DNA of 64,000 nucleotides from Tunturibacter psychrotolerans (lineage in GTDB: Bacteria; Acidobacteriota; Terriglobia; Terriglobales; Acidobacteriaceae): NCBI RefSeq assembly GCF_040359615.1, contig NZ_CP132942.1:2294001-2358000 (forward strand), in the 5' to 3' direction. Shown in pieces: positions 9,098-17,595 of the stretch (the stretch's first letter is position 1; each line of letters opens with the position of its first letter). Below the pieces are notes generated by a model, which saw nothing but the letters and a program-made list of their open reading frames with translations, ran no database searches and was not told where the DNA came from. A program made the position numbers and the translations under genes.

Positions 9098-9813
9098 CGC
9101 GTGACTCCGGCGGGAGCGCCCAGGTTTCTGCGCCAGGTGGTGAGGCCGGTGGCGATGGCCTGGGCTATCTGCTGTTGGTAATTGGCGTCGCTTACGGGGG
9201 TTGTGTCACCGTCGGCGGGGGTGAGGGGGGCGATCTCGATGGCGACGGCGGGGCAGGTCAGGTTGTCGAGAGAGCGAAGGGAGGCGCGGCTGAGCAGGAC
9301 GGGGAGCCTGGCGTGAAGGAGGGCGAGGCCGAGGGTGTTGGCCAGGCCTACGCTTTGCGGGATGGAGGCGGATTGAGCGGTGTCCCAGGGAATCGGGCGT
9401 CGCGTGTCGGCTTCGTTGCCGTCGGGCGGAGGGAGGTCGGAGGTGATGATGTGAATGCCGTTGCCGCCGGCGGTGGCGTGGAGAATGAGGCAGGCGGTGG
9501 GATGGGAGTGATTGGCTATTTCGGCGCGCTGGTCGGTGGTGAAGGAGGCTGTAGGGTCGGAGTCGCGGGTGGCGATGACGGAGAAGCCAGGGGAGGAGAG
9601 GGCAGTGCGAAGGCGGGCAGCGAAGGAGAGGGTGAGGCTCTTTTCGGGGAGATTGTCGGAGAGCCGGGCGCCCGAATCGGAGCCGCCGTGGGCTGGGTCA
9701 AGGAAGATGACGGTGCGAGGTAGGGGTTGCTGGGCTGAAAGGGAGGCAGCGGCGAGGCTCGTCAGGAGAGCGAGTACGAGGCGCGCGGCGATGGGGTTAG
9801 CGGGGAGAGTCAA
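9094..9813 (-). CDS. N-acetylmuramoyl-L-alanine amidase (Amidase_3)
   Basis: Zinc amidase that cleaves the amide between MurNAc and the stem peptide in the periplasm. A signal peptide (about 1-28, ending SLSAQ) precedes the domain. Expected zinc ligands are His42 in DPAHGG, Glu57 in LPEKSL and His112 in LILHATA; Glu193 in AIEIAPL matches the catalytic Glu position. At 239 aa it is a bare catalytic domain with no SPOR or AMIN module, short for the family. It is the first gene of an apparent amidase-GerMN-murI operon. Confidence 0.85.
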   Translation of the reverse strand: MTLPANPIAARLVLALLTSLAAASLSAQQPLPRTVIFLDPAHGGSDSGARLSDNLPEKSLTLSFAARLRTALSSPGFSVIATRDSDPTASFTTDQRAEIANHSHPTACLILHATAGGNGIHIITSDLPPPDGNEADTRRPIPWDTAQSASIPQSVGLANTLGLALLHARLPVLLSRASLRSLDNLTCPAVAIEIAPLTPADGDTTPVSDANYQQQIAQAIATGLTTWRRNLGAPAGVTR

Positions 9814-9909
9814 GGGATAGTGAGTGGTCGCGGAATTGATTGTAAATGTCGGGATGGGAATGCGTAGGTGACCGCGTAGGTGATGAGCGGAAAGACGAAA
9901 GCGGAATGC

Positions 9910-9970
9910 GGGGGCTCTCGACTCCGCCGCTCACGGCAAGACTGTGAGCGGCCGCGATCGAGATGACGAT
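9910..9970. repeat. REP-like palindromic intergenic repeat, copy 2
   Basis: GCCGCTCAC and GTGAGCGGC form a perfect 9-bp stem, followed by CGATCGAGATGACGA. It matches the layout of the copy at 4819-4879 and ends against the stop of the DUF1015 gene. Confidence 0.55.
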
Positions 9971-11383
9971 TTAGTCGAGGGCGTAGATGGCTAGGCCGCT
10001 GAGGAGTTTGGGGTAAAAGTCGGTGGATTTTTGCGGCATGACGTCTCCAGATAGCGAGATGTCGCGGAGCTGGGCGAGGGTAATGGGCTTGATGAGGAAG
10101 GCGATGTCCGCATCGCCGCTGGTGACCAGAGCGGTGGCTTCGGAGGCCTCGCGGATATAGCGGACGTTGCCGAGGCGGGTGATGGTGTCCTGATCGAGGC
10201 CGAGGAGCTTGTCGAGGATGATGGAGTGGAGCTGGACGACGTCGAGCTGGGCCTGGCGCGGAGAGATGGCTTTGAGGGCTTGTGCGATGACGTCGGGCTT
10301 TGGAGTCATGAGATAGTTGCCGTCGCCGGTTGCGGCGAGGAAGGCGGTGCCGTGGGTGGCGTTGAGGACGGTCAGGTCGGGGGTGGCGAGCTCTTTGATG
10401 TTGAAGTAAGCACTGGCTTTGGTGACGAAGTCGGGCGAACTGAAGCTGGGCAGACCGTGGACGACGCGGTGGGTCGGCAGGATAGTGATGCCGGGTGCGT
10501 CCATGTTGACGAAGGTCATCATCATGGCTGCTTCGGGGAAGGCGGGGGTGGGAAGGGTCGAGCGGGTGTCGCCGTCGGCGATGACTGAGGGAGAACCGTG
10601 TTCGTCGCCGGGGATGGGCTGCTTGAAGGGGAGCTTGAGTTGGGCGGAGCGCTCCTTGGCGTAGGCGACGGAAGTCTCGTAGCGATGGTGGCCGTCGGCA
10701 ATGATGAGCTTTTTGTCCGCCATGGCGGTGAGGAGCAGATTGATGATGTTGGGATCGGAGATCTTCCAGACGCGATGGACGACGTTGTATTCGTCGGTAA
10801 TGGCGAGGTCGGCTGGAGCGGTGTCGGGGCCATTGGGGCCGCTGGCGCCGAAGATTAGTTTTTCAGCGGTGAAGGCGGGGTCGGAGTAGAGCATGTAGAT
10901 CTGCTCACAGTATGCGCGGGTGGCCTTGAAGAGTGCGAGGCGGTCGGACTTGTGCTTGGGGAAGGTCTGCTCGTGGCGGTAGACGACCTTGTCGGCGTAA
11001 TCGTAGAGGTGGCCGAGGGCGATGAAGCCGCGGCGTTCGCGGGTCTCGTCGGTGCCGGGGACGGTGTAGGTCTGGGAGTAGCCGTAGACGGCGGGCTCGG
11101 ATTCCTCGGCGAGGATGCGGTCGTGGCGCCATTCGCGGAGGGTTTCGGCGGCGCGGGTGTAGACGTTGTGTGCCTGCTCACCTGCGGGGAGGAAGTCCTG
11201 GGGGTCGGTGTCGCCGGGCTCGTGTTTGCCGAGGATGATGCGGATGAGGTTGTAGGGACTGGCTTCGTAGTAGCGCTGCTGCATGGCCGGAGTGATCTTG
11301 TCGTAGGGCTGGGTGACGACGTCTTCCATGTTGACGCGGGCGGGGTCGTAACGGAGGGCGCGGAAAGGGTAGAGACGGGCCAT
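9971..11383 (-). CDS. DUF1015 family protein
   Basis: 470 aa from the ATG at 11383, which begins MARLYPFRALRYDPARV, the standard start of this family; 50 further upstream codons are open but lack family similarity. Conserved blocks include VTQPYDKITP, IADGHHRYETSVAYAKER near the middle, and the C-terminal half rich in conserved Asp/His. The DGHHRYE motif resembles that of kinase-like/SerK-type proteins, but no activity is established for this protein. It sits alone between the REP-like repeat and the VWFA genes. Confidence 0.88.
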   Translation of the reverse strand: MARLYPFRALRYDPARVNMEDVVTQPYDKITPAMQQRYYEASPYNLIRIILGKHEPGDTDPQDFLPAGEQAHNVYTRAAETLREWRHDRILAEESEPAVYGYSQTYTVPGTDETRERRGFIALGHLYDYADKVVYRHEQTFPKHKSDRLALFKATRAYCEQIYMLYSDPAFTAEKLIFGASGPNGPDTAPADLAITDEYNVVHRVWKISDPNIINLLLTAMADKKLIIADGHHRYETSVAYAKERSAQLKLPFKQPIPGDEHGSPSVIADGDTRSTLPTPAFPEAAMMMTFVNMDAPGITILPTHRVVHGLPSFSSPDFVTKASAYFNIKELATPDLTVLNATHGTAFLAATGDGNYLMTPKPDVIAQALKAISPRQAQLDVVQLHSIILDKLLGLDQDTITRLGNVRYIREASEATALVTSGDADIAFLIKPITLAQLRDISLSGDVMPQKSTDFYPKLLSGLAIYALD

Positions 11384-11662
11384 GCTTCGAGGTTTCTCCA
11401 GACTTGGGATATGAGGTGATTGTACGGGTTGGAGTGTGAAAGACAGAGGAAGAAGGGTTAGGTCAAATCCGGAAGCGCACGGAGAACGTTGAGGAGACAG
11501 AAGTACGACGTTCTCGCAAGGAAATGATGACAAAAGGGGTTGACACGGGGTCTATTATCTTCAGAACGCAATAACTGATGGACTTGGCGGTCTGGCAAGT
11601 TGACTATCGAGGAGACGATGTGAAGTCCTCACTGAGGTTACGACTAATTGTCGTGAGGACGC

Positions 11663-12793
11663 ATGGGTGCCAAGATGGAAACCAACACGCGAAACAGAAT
11701 GGATGAGGGTAGTAGGCGAAGAGGGTTGCAGTCAGGTCGGCGGATAGCGCGGCGAGTTGTCTGGGTTGTTGCGACATTGCTCTGGGTGGGGCTATGGGCT
11801 TCGGCAGGGAGCGGAGTCTGCGGTGCGCAGGAGCAGGAGAATCCGCTGGACGTAGTGCATACGCCTACACCTCCTCCACCACCGAAGACGCCAGAAGAAA
11901 AAAAACCTGTCATTGAAGGAGCGGCAAATGCAGCTGCGCTGGGAACCTCGCGGCGTGACGCGCGCATTCGTGTGGACGTGAATCTGGTGCTGATTCCAGC
12001 GACCGTGACCGATTCGATGAACCGTTTGGTCACGGGACTGGAGAAAGAAAACTTTGAGGTCTATGACAACAACATCGGGCAGGTGATTAAGAGCTTTTCG
12101 ACACAAGATGCGCCGGTGACGATTGGGGTCATCTTCGACCTAAGCGGAAGTATGTCGTCGAAGTTTGTGCGGGCGCGGAAGGCGTTGAGTGAGTTTTTAA
12201 GAACGTCGAATCCGCAAGATGAGTTTTTTGTGGTGGGCTTCAACGACCGGCCTGCCGTAATTGTGGACTACACGTCGGATGTGGACGACGTTGAGGCGCG
12301 GATGGTGATGTTGAAGCCGGAGAATCGGACAGCGTTAATCGATGCGATCTATCTTGGCGTGGATAAATTGAAGCAGGCGAAGTATGAACGCAAGGCATTG
12401 CTGATCATCTCCGATGGCGGGGATAACCGGAGTCGCTATACAGAAGGCGAGCTGCGGCGGGTGGTGCGGGAGAGCGACGTTCAGATATATTCAATCGGGA
12501 TCTTCGACCAATATGCCCCGACGACCGAGGAGCAGCTAGGGCCGCTTCTGCTGACCGATATCTGCGACATGACAGGGGGACGGATGTTCCGGGTGTCGGA
12601 GTTGGGTGACCTGGGGGATATTGCTTCGCGGATCAGCGCCGAGCTGAGAAATGAATATGTGATCGGATACAGGCCTTCGGAGGTGAAGCAGGATGGGAAC
12701 TGGCGTAAATTGAAGATACGACTCGTTCCGCCGCCAGGGCTTCCAAACCTGACGGTACATAATCGCCAGGGGTACTATGCACCTTCGCAGTAA
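11663..12793 (+). CDS. VWFA domain-containing protein (acidobacterial VWFA-related family), copy 1
   Basis: 376 aa, predicted exported: a basic N-terminus is followed by a hydrophobic stretch (about 31-50) and a Pro-rich linker (about 67-82, including PPPPPK). A von Willebrand A domain follows, with MIDAS motif DLSGSMS at 159-165 and a second metal-site block SDGGDN. Proteins with this layout are a lineage-specific expansion in Acidobacteriota, and their partners are unknown. The start is taken at 11663; an ATG four codons later is also possible because the GAGGA ahead of the first is only 3 bases away. It overlaps the next VWFA gene by 17 bases. Confidence 0.85.
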   Translation: MGAKMETNTRNRMDEGSRRRGLQSGRRIARRVVWVVATLLWVGLWASAGSGVCGAQEQENPLDVVHTPTPPPPPKTPEEKKPVIEGAANAAALGTSRRDARIRVDVNLVLIPATVTDSMNRLVTGLEKENFEVYDNNIGQVIKSFSTQDAPVTIGVIFDLSGSMSSKFVRARKALSEFLRTSNPQDEFFVVGFNDRPAVIVDYTSDVDDVEARMVMLKPENRTALIDAIYLGVDKLKQAKYERKALLIISDGGDNRSRYTEGELRRVVRESDVQIYSIGIFDQYAPTTEEQLGPLLLTDICDMTGGRMFRVSELGDLGDIASRISAELRNEYVIGYRPSEVKQDGNWRKLKIRLVPPPGLPNLTVHNRQGYYAPSQ

Positions 12794-13931
12794 GTGTTTT
12801 TCATTAGGGATGGCCGCCGCGGGGTGGTTGGCGCTGCTGTCGGGTGGGGTAAGCGGATGGGCGCAGCGGCCGGCGTCTCCGCAGACACCCGCGAAACAAC
12901 AGCCTGCATCGCAACAGCCTTCGCTGACTATCGATCGCGATCCTGTGGCTTCGCCGGACCCAGACCCGCCTGCCCAGAGCCAGACTGGTGCGCCGCAAGG
13001 TGTGGGAGCCAGTAGTGCAATCTCTCGTGAGGGCGGCAAGTACACGCTGCGACAGGATGCTTATGAAGTCCGGTTGAACGCGACTGTGCTCGATGGGAGC
13101 GGACGCTCGGTTCAGACACTGGATAGAGATGCGTTTCACATTTACGAAGATGGCGTACCCCAGACCATCAACTCCTTTCGGCATGAGGATTTGCCAGTTT
13201 CGCTGGGGCTGCTGATCGATAGTTCAGGATCGATGTATGACAAGCGGGTTTCGGTGGATAAGGCCTCGCTGGATTTTGTAAAGCTGTCGAACCCGGAAGA
13301 TGAAGAGTTTTTAGTGGACTTCTCATGGGAGGCGTTCATCGACCAGGACTTTACGAACAATATCGACAAGCTGCAACAAGGGTTGGGATACATCAAGTCA
13401 AGCGGTGGGACGGCAATTTACGATGCGCTGGTGGCTTCGGCGGACTATTTGAGCAAGAACGCGAAACATCCGAAGCAGGTGCTGCTTGTGATCACAGATG
13501 GTGAAGACAATGCTTCGAGCGCGACGCTGGAACAGACGATTCGGAGGATTCAGGATCTGGATGGGCCGGTGATCTACTGCGTGGGATTGTTGTTTGGCGA
13601 CGATACCGATAAACGCGAGTCGCGGCATGCGCGCAGAGTTTTGGAGACTCTCGCGGAACAGACGGGCGGAGCGGCGTACTTTCCGAAGTCGGTGAAAGAG
13701 GTAGACGCGATTGCTGCGGAGGTGGCGCAGGATATTCGCACCCAGTACACGATCTCGTATCACTCGACGAAATCGCCGACGCTGGGCGGGTATCGCGAGG
13801 TGCACGTAGAGGCGAAGTCGAAGAACTTCGGGAGGCTTTCGGTGCGGACGCGAACAGGCTACTACCCGAGGGTGATCGCGGATGCGAGCAAAGGCGGCAG
13901 TGCGGGCTTTAGTGCAGGGAACAAGCCTTGA
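12777..13931 (+). CDS. VWFA domain-containing protein (acidobacterial VWFA-related family), copy 2
   Basis: 384 aa paralogue of the preceding gene. It has a signal peptide (about 1-29, ending GWAQ), a Pro/Gln-rich linker (31-75), and a VWFA domain with MIDAS DSSGSM at 148-153 and TDGEDNAS further on. The region before the VWFA domain (VRLNATVLDGSGRSVQTL…FHIYEDGVPQ) is shared with copy 1 (VDVNLVLIPATVTDSMNRLVTGL…FEVYDN), which shows the two arose by duplication. Its start lies inside the end of copy 1, implying coupled expression and probably a joint envelope function. Confidence 0.87.
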   Translation: MHLRSKCFSLGMAAAGWLALLSGGVSGWAQRPASPQTPAKQQPASQQPSLTIDRDPVASPDPDPPAQSQTGAPQGVGASSAISREGGKYTLRQDAYEVRLNATVLDGSGRSVQTLDRDAFHIYEDGVPQTINSFRHEDLPVSLGLLIDSSGSMYDKRVSVDKASLDFVKLSNPEDEEFLVDFSWEAFIDQDFTNNIDKLQQGLGYIKSSGGTAIYDALVASADYLSKNAKHPKQVLLVITDGEDNASSATLEQTIRRIQDLDGPVIYCVGLLFGDDTDKRESRHARRVLETLAEQTGGAAYFPKSVKEVDAIAAEVAQDIRTQYTISYHSTKSPTLGGYREVHVEAKSKNFGRLSVRTRTGYYPRVIADASKGGSAGFSAGNKP

Positions 13932-14159
13932 TGGGAAGGGTACAGGCTATCAGCTGCAAGGTCAGGACCGGACAATCTTCTCTTCCTCAATTCTCTTTGG
14001 ATGGCAGGGTTTAGCCCTTAGCGAAAGCTCCATGTCCACTACTTCAGAGCTGCTGGCCTCAGAAGAGATTCTGATGCTTGCAGGAAAGATGTGGTTGTGA
14101 GATGAGATGATGTCGAAGGCTTCCAGAAGGAGGTCCCAGGAAAGGCAGAGGGTTGGTTG

Positions 14160-15086
14160 ATGAAGGTTGTAGAGAGCATATTGGAGCTGGTAGGGCAAAC
14201 GCCGATGGTGCGTTTGCGCCGACTTGAGTCAGGAAGCGGCAGTGAGAACTGCGCGGAGATCTGGGCAAAGCTGGAATATTTGAACCCTGGTGGAAGTATC
14301 AAAGACAGGGCCGCGCTAGGGATCGTGCTGGATGCGGAGCGGCGGGGAGTTTTGCAGCCGGGCGGAACGATCGTTGAGGCGACAGCGGGGAATACCGGCG
14401 TTGGGTTGGCGCTGATTGGTGTAAATCGTGGGTACAAGGTGATGCTGTATGTGCCGGAGCAGTTTGCGGAGGAGAAGTGCAAACTGATGCGTGGGCTCGG
14501 GGCGACCGTGGTGCGAACACCTGAGGATGAGGGCATGGCAGGCGCGATTCGGAGGGCGCTGCAGTTCGAAAAAGAGACGCCGGGAGCGTTCGCTGCGCTG
14601 CAATTTGAGAATCCGGCGAATCCTGATTTTCATGAGGAGACGACGGCAGCCGAGATCTGGGAGCAGATGGAAGGCCGCGTGGACGCTTGGGTTTCGGGAG
14701 TGGGCTCGGCGGGAACCTTTACCGGGGTGGCTCGGTTTTTCAAGAAGAAGCGACCGGAGATTCTGACTGTTGCCGTGGAGCCGCAGGGGAGTGTGCTGGA
14801 GGGTGGAGAGCCGGGGCCGCATAAGGTGGAAGGTATTGGTGTTTCGTTTATTCCTGCAACGTTTGACCGCTCTGTATGTGATCGCGTGATGATGGTGATG
14901 GATGAGCCGGCGTTGGGGATGGTTACGCGGTTGGCCGCGGAAGAGGGTGTGTTTGCTGGCTCCAGCGCAGGTGCGATGTTGTGCGCGACCGTTGATGTGG
15001 CGAGAGAACTTGGAAAAGGGAAGAGAGTGGTAACGGTGATCCCGGATTCGGTCGAGCGGTATCTGTCGAAGGGACTGTTGGACTAA
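14160..15086 (+). CDS. PLP-dependent cysteine synthase / cystathionine beta-synthase
   Basis: 308 aa fold-type II PLP enzyme. The PLP lysine is Lys48 in PGGSIKDRAA, the phosphate-binding loop is TAGNTGVGLAL, and AGSSAGAM lies near the C-terminus. Family members make cysteine from O-acetylserine and sulfide, or cystathionine from serine and homocysteine. Because a cystathionine lyase/synthase-type gene follows 41 bases later, a cystathionine beta-synthase role in reverse transsulfuration is plausible, but sequence alone does not separate the two. The start is taken at the ATG at 14160; a TTG immediately before it is equally open. No CBS regulatory domain is attached. Confidence 0.82.
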   Translation: MKVVESILELVGQTPMVRLRRLESGSGSENCAEIWAKLEYLNPGGSIKDRAALGIVLDAERRGVLQPGGTIVEATAGNTGVGLALIGVNRGYKVMLYVPEQFAEEKCKLMRGLGATVVRTPEDEGMAGAIRRALQFEKETPGAFAALQFENPANPDFHEETTAAEIWEQMEGRVDAWVSGVGSAGTFTGVARFFKKKRPEILTVAVEPQGSVLEGGEPGPHKVEGIGVSFIPATFDRSVCDRVMMVMDEPALGMVTRLAAEEGVFAGSSAGAMLCATVDVARELGKGKRVVTVIPDSVERYLSKGLLD

Positions 15087-15127
15087 TTTTTTGAATTTTG
15101 AATAGATTGTGATTGTTGAGGTTACAA

Positions 15128-16288
15128 ATGAAGGAAATGAAGAAACGACCTGGATTTGCAACGCGGGCGATCCATGATGGGCAGGCTTCGGATGCGTTGA
15201 CCGGAGCGGTGAATGTACCGATCTATCTGACCTCGACGTATCAGCAGGAGGAGATCGGGAAGAATAAAGGGCATGAGTATGCGCGGCTGACAAACCCTAC
15301 GCGGGATGCGTTGGAGGTGAGCCTGTGCTCGCTGGAGGGCGGAACGAGTGCTCACGTTTTCGGCAGTGGAATGGCTGCGATTACGGCGTTGTGCACGATG
15401 ATGAAGTCGGGCGACCATGTGGTGTGCTCGGATAATGTGTATGGCGGGACGGGACGGTTGTTCGACAAGGTGCTGACGAACTATGGGCTGACCTTTACCT
15501 ATGTCGACACGAGTGTGGCAGAGAATGTAGCTGCTGCAATTACGCCGGCGACGAAGCTGGTGCATATCGAGACGCCGACGAATCCGATGATGTCGCTGAC
15601 GGATATTGGGGCTGTGGCAAAGATCTGTCATGCGAAGGGTGTGGAGTTGAGTGTCGACAATACGTTCCTGTCACCGTATCTGCAGCAGCCGATCGCACTG
15701 GGAGCGGATATCGTGATGCACTCGACGACAAAATTTTTGAATGGGCACTCGGATGGGCTGGGCGGTGTATTGATCTGCACGAAGCCGGAGCACGCGGAGA
15801 CGTTTCGGTTTGTGCAGAAGTGCACAGGCGGAATTCTGTCACCATTTGAAAGTTATTTGCTACTGCGTGGAGTGAAAACACTTGCTGTGCGGATGAAGCA
15901 ACATGATGCGAATGGGCGCGTGGTTGCGGATTTCTTGAAGAGCCACGCGAAGGTTCAACGGGTATTTTACCCAGGGTTGGGGGAGCATCCCCAACACGAA
16001 CTGGCGAAGCGACAACAGAAGGGATTTGGATCCATGATCTCGATGGAACTGGGGTCGCTGGAAAAGGCGAATGCGTTTGCCAAGGCGTTGCGCCTTGGAC
16101 TGCTGGCGGAGTCGTTAGGAGGGGTGGAGACGCTGATCTGTCACCCAGCCACCATGACCCATGCTGCGGTCGGAGCAGAGGGTCGCGCACGCCTGGGGAT
16201 TACGGATGGATTGATGCGGGTATCGGTCGGGATTGAGGATGTGGAGGATATCGTCGCGGACCTGGGACAGGCTCTGGATCGAATTTAG
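15128..16288 (+). CDS. Cystathionine gamma-lyase/gamma-synthase family enzyme
   Basis: 386 aa fold-type I PLP enzyme of the Cys/Met metabolism family. The start at 15128 is preceded by TTGAGG at a good distance. Family blocks are YARLTNPTRDALE, FGSGMAAITALC, the PLP region SVDNTFLSPYLQQP, and the Schiff-base lysine in MHSTTKFLNGHSD. The C-terminus (VGIEDVEDIVADLGQAL) is typical. It follows a CBS/cysteine-synthase-type gene, so the pair could run reverse transsulfuration (homocysteine to cysteine); gamma-synthase activity is the main alternative. A terminator follows. Confidence 0.88.
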   Translation: MKEMKKRPGFATRAIHDGQASDALTGAVNVPIYLTSTYQQEEIGKNKGHEYARLTNPTRDALEVSLCSLEGGTSAHVFGSGMAAITALCTMMKSGDHVVCSDNVYGGTGRLFDKVLTNYGLTFTYVDTSVAENVAAAITPATKLVHIETPTNPMMSLTDIGAVAKICHAKGVELSVDNTFLSPYLQQPIALGADIVMHSTTKFLNGHSDGLGGVLICTKPEHAETFRFVQKCTGGILSPFESYLLLRGVKTLAVRMKQHDANGRVVADFLKSHAKVQRVFYPGLGEHPQHELAKRQQKGFGSMISMELGSLEKANAFAKALRLGLLAESLGGVETLICHPATMTHAAVGAEGRARLGITDGLMRVSVGIEDVEDIVADLGQALDRI

Positions 16289-16308
16289 GTCTTGGTGATT
16301 TGAACCGA

Positions 16309-16340
16309 AGGGCGCGGGCTTGAGGGTCCGCGCTCTTTTT
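16309..16340 (+). terminator. Rho-independent terminator after the transsulfuration pair
   Basis: A GC-rich stem (GGCGCGG pairing with CCGCGCT) with a 10-base loop is followed by CTTTTT, 21 bases after the stop of the gamma-lyase/synthase gene. Confidence 0.8.
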
Positions 16341-16419
16341 GTTGCCAGTGAGCGACGTGCCAGAGTATGCATGGATGTGATACATGTATTAGCGCAGGTT
16401 ATAAAGCGTTGGAGGGTGC

Positions 16420-17577
16420 ATGTTTGGATTGACCGATGAGCAGAAGCAGTTGCAGAGTGCGGTACGGGCCTTTGCCGAGGGTGAAGTAGCCCCGCACGTT
16501 TCGGAGTGGGATGAGAAGAGCGAGTTCCCACACGAAGTGGTGAAGAAGCTTGGAGAGATGGGACTGCTGGGTGTGATCTTTCCTGAGTCATTGAGTGGGG
16601 CCGGCATGGGCTACGTGGAGTATGTGCTGGCGATTGAAGAGCTTTCCCGCGTGGACGGCAGCGTGGGGATTATTGTGGCGGCGCATAATTCGCTGTGCAC
16701 GAACCACATCATGCTAGGTGGGAACGACGAGCAGAGGACGCGGTGGATTCCCAAGCTGGCGAGTGGTCAGTGGCTTGGGGCGTGGGGTCTGACGGAGCCT
16801 GGGTCCGGCTCGGATGCTGGCGGCGCGCGCACAACTGCTGTGAAGCGTGGCGATAAGTGGGTGCTGAATGGGAGTAAGACGTTCATCACCAATGGGAGCT
16901 ATGCAAATTGCGCGGTAGTACTGGCAGTAACGGATAAGGAGAAGGGAACCCGTGGAGGAATCTCGGCGTTCGTCGTGGAGCGCGGTACGAAAGGGTTTCG
17001 GTCGGGGCGGAAGGAGAACAAGCTTGGTTTACGGGCGAGCGATACTGCAGAGCTGATCTTCGAAGATTGCGAAATTCCGGCGGAGAATCTTGTCGGCAAG
17101 GAGGGTGATGGCTTCAAAGATGCGATGCGCGTGCTCGATGGCGGAAGAATTTCGATTGCAGCGCTAAGTTTGGGGATGGCACGCGGAGCGCTCGATGCTG
17201 CGATGAAGTATGCGCAGGAGAGACGACAGTTCGGCAAGACGATCAGTGAGTTTCAAGCGATTCAGTTCAAACTGGCCGATATGGCGACCGAGCTGGATGC
17301 CGCGTGGTTGTTGACAATGCGTGCGGCACAGATGAAGGACGCAGGTAAAAAAGTGACTCTCGAGTCTGCGATGGCAAAGCTCTATGCGAGCGAGGCCGCA
17401 TGTAGGATCTGCGATGAAGGTCTGCAGATACATGGCGGATACGGATTCATTAAGGACTATCCCGCGGAGAAATTTTACCGGGATGTGCGGCTGTGTCCGA
17501 TTGGTGAAGGTACGAGTGAGATTCAGCGGATGGTGATTGCGCGGGAGCTGCTGGGGAAGAGTCCTAGTCGTGGCTAG
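16420..17577 (+). CDS. Acyl-CoA dehydrogenase
   Basis: FAD enzyme of 385 aa catalysing alpha,beta-dehydrogenation of acyl-CoA. The start at 16420 follows GGAGG by 4 bases. Signature blocks are [14 protein letters not shown] and the C-terminal [29 protein letters not shown] carries the glutamate at the short/branched-chain position of the catalytic base. Chain-length preference cannot be read reliably; the sequence is closest in style to short-chain or butyryl-CoA dehydrogenases. It stands alone, converging on the NagX-like gene 18 bases away. Confidence 0.92.
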   Translation: MFGLTDEQKQLQSAVRAFAEGEVAPHVSEWDEKSEFPHEVVKKLGEMGLLGVIFPESLSGAGMGYVEYVLAIEELSRVDGSVGIIVAAHNSLCTNHIMLGGNDEQRTRWIPKLASGQWLGAWGLTEPGSGSDAGGARTTAVKRGDKWVLNGSKTFITNGSYANCAVVLAVTDKEKGTRGGISAFVVERGTKGFRSGRKENKLGLRASDTAELIFEDCEIPAENLVGKEGDGFKDAMRVLDGGRISIAALSLGMARGALDAAMKYAQERRQFGKTISEFQAIQFKLADMATELDAAWLLTMRAAQMKDAGKKVTLESAMAKLYASEAACRICDEGLQIHGGYGFIKDYPAEKFYRDVRLCPIGEGTSEIQRMVIARELLGKSPSRG

Positions 17578-17595
17578 TCGCGACGCCCGTGATTT

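Noticed and set aside
11540..11558. TTGACA followed by TATTAT as a sigma-70 promoter for the VWFA genes
   Set aside because: The hexamers are only 7 bases apart, far from the 16-18 needed, and no better -10 follows at the right distance.
14316..15293. Long minus-strand frame (325 codons) opposite the cysteine synthase gene
   Set aside because: Its product is Arg/His/Pro-rich with no family motif, and the plus strand carries two clear PLP enzymes; it is an antisense shadow.
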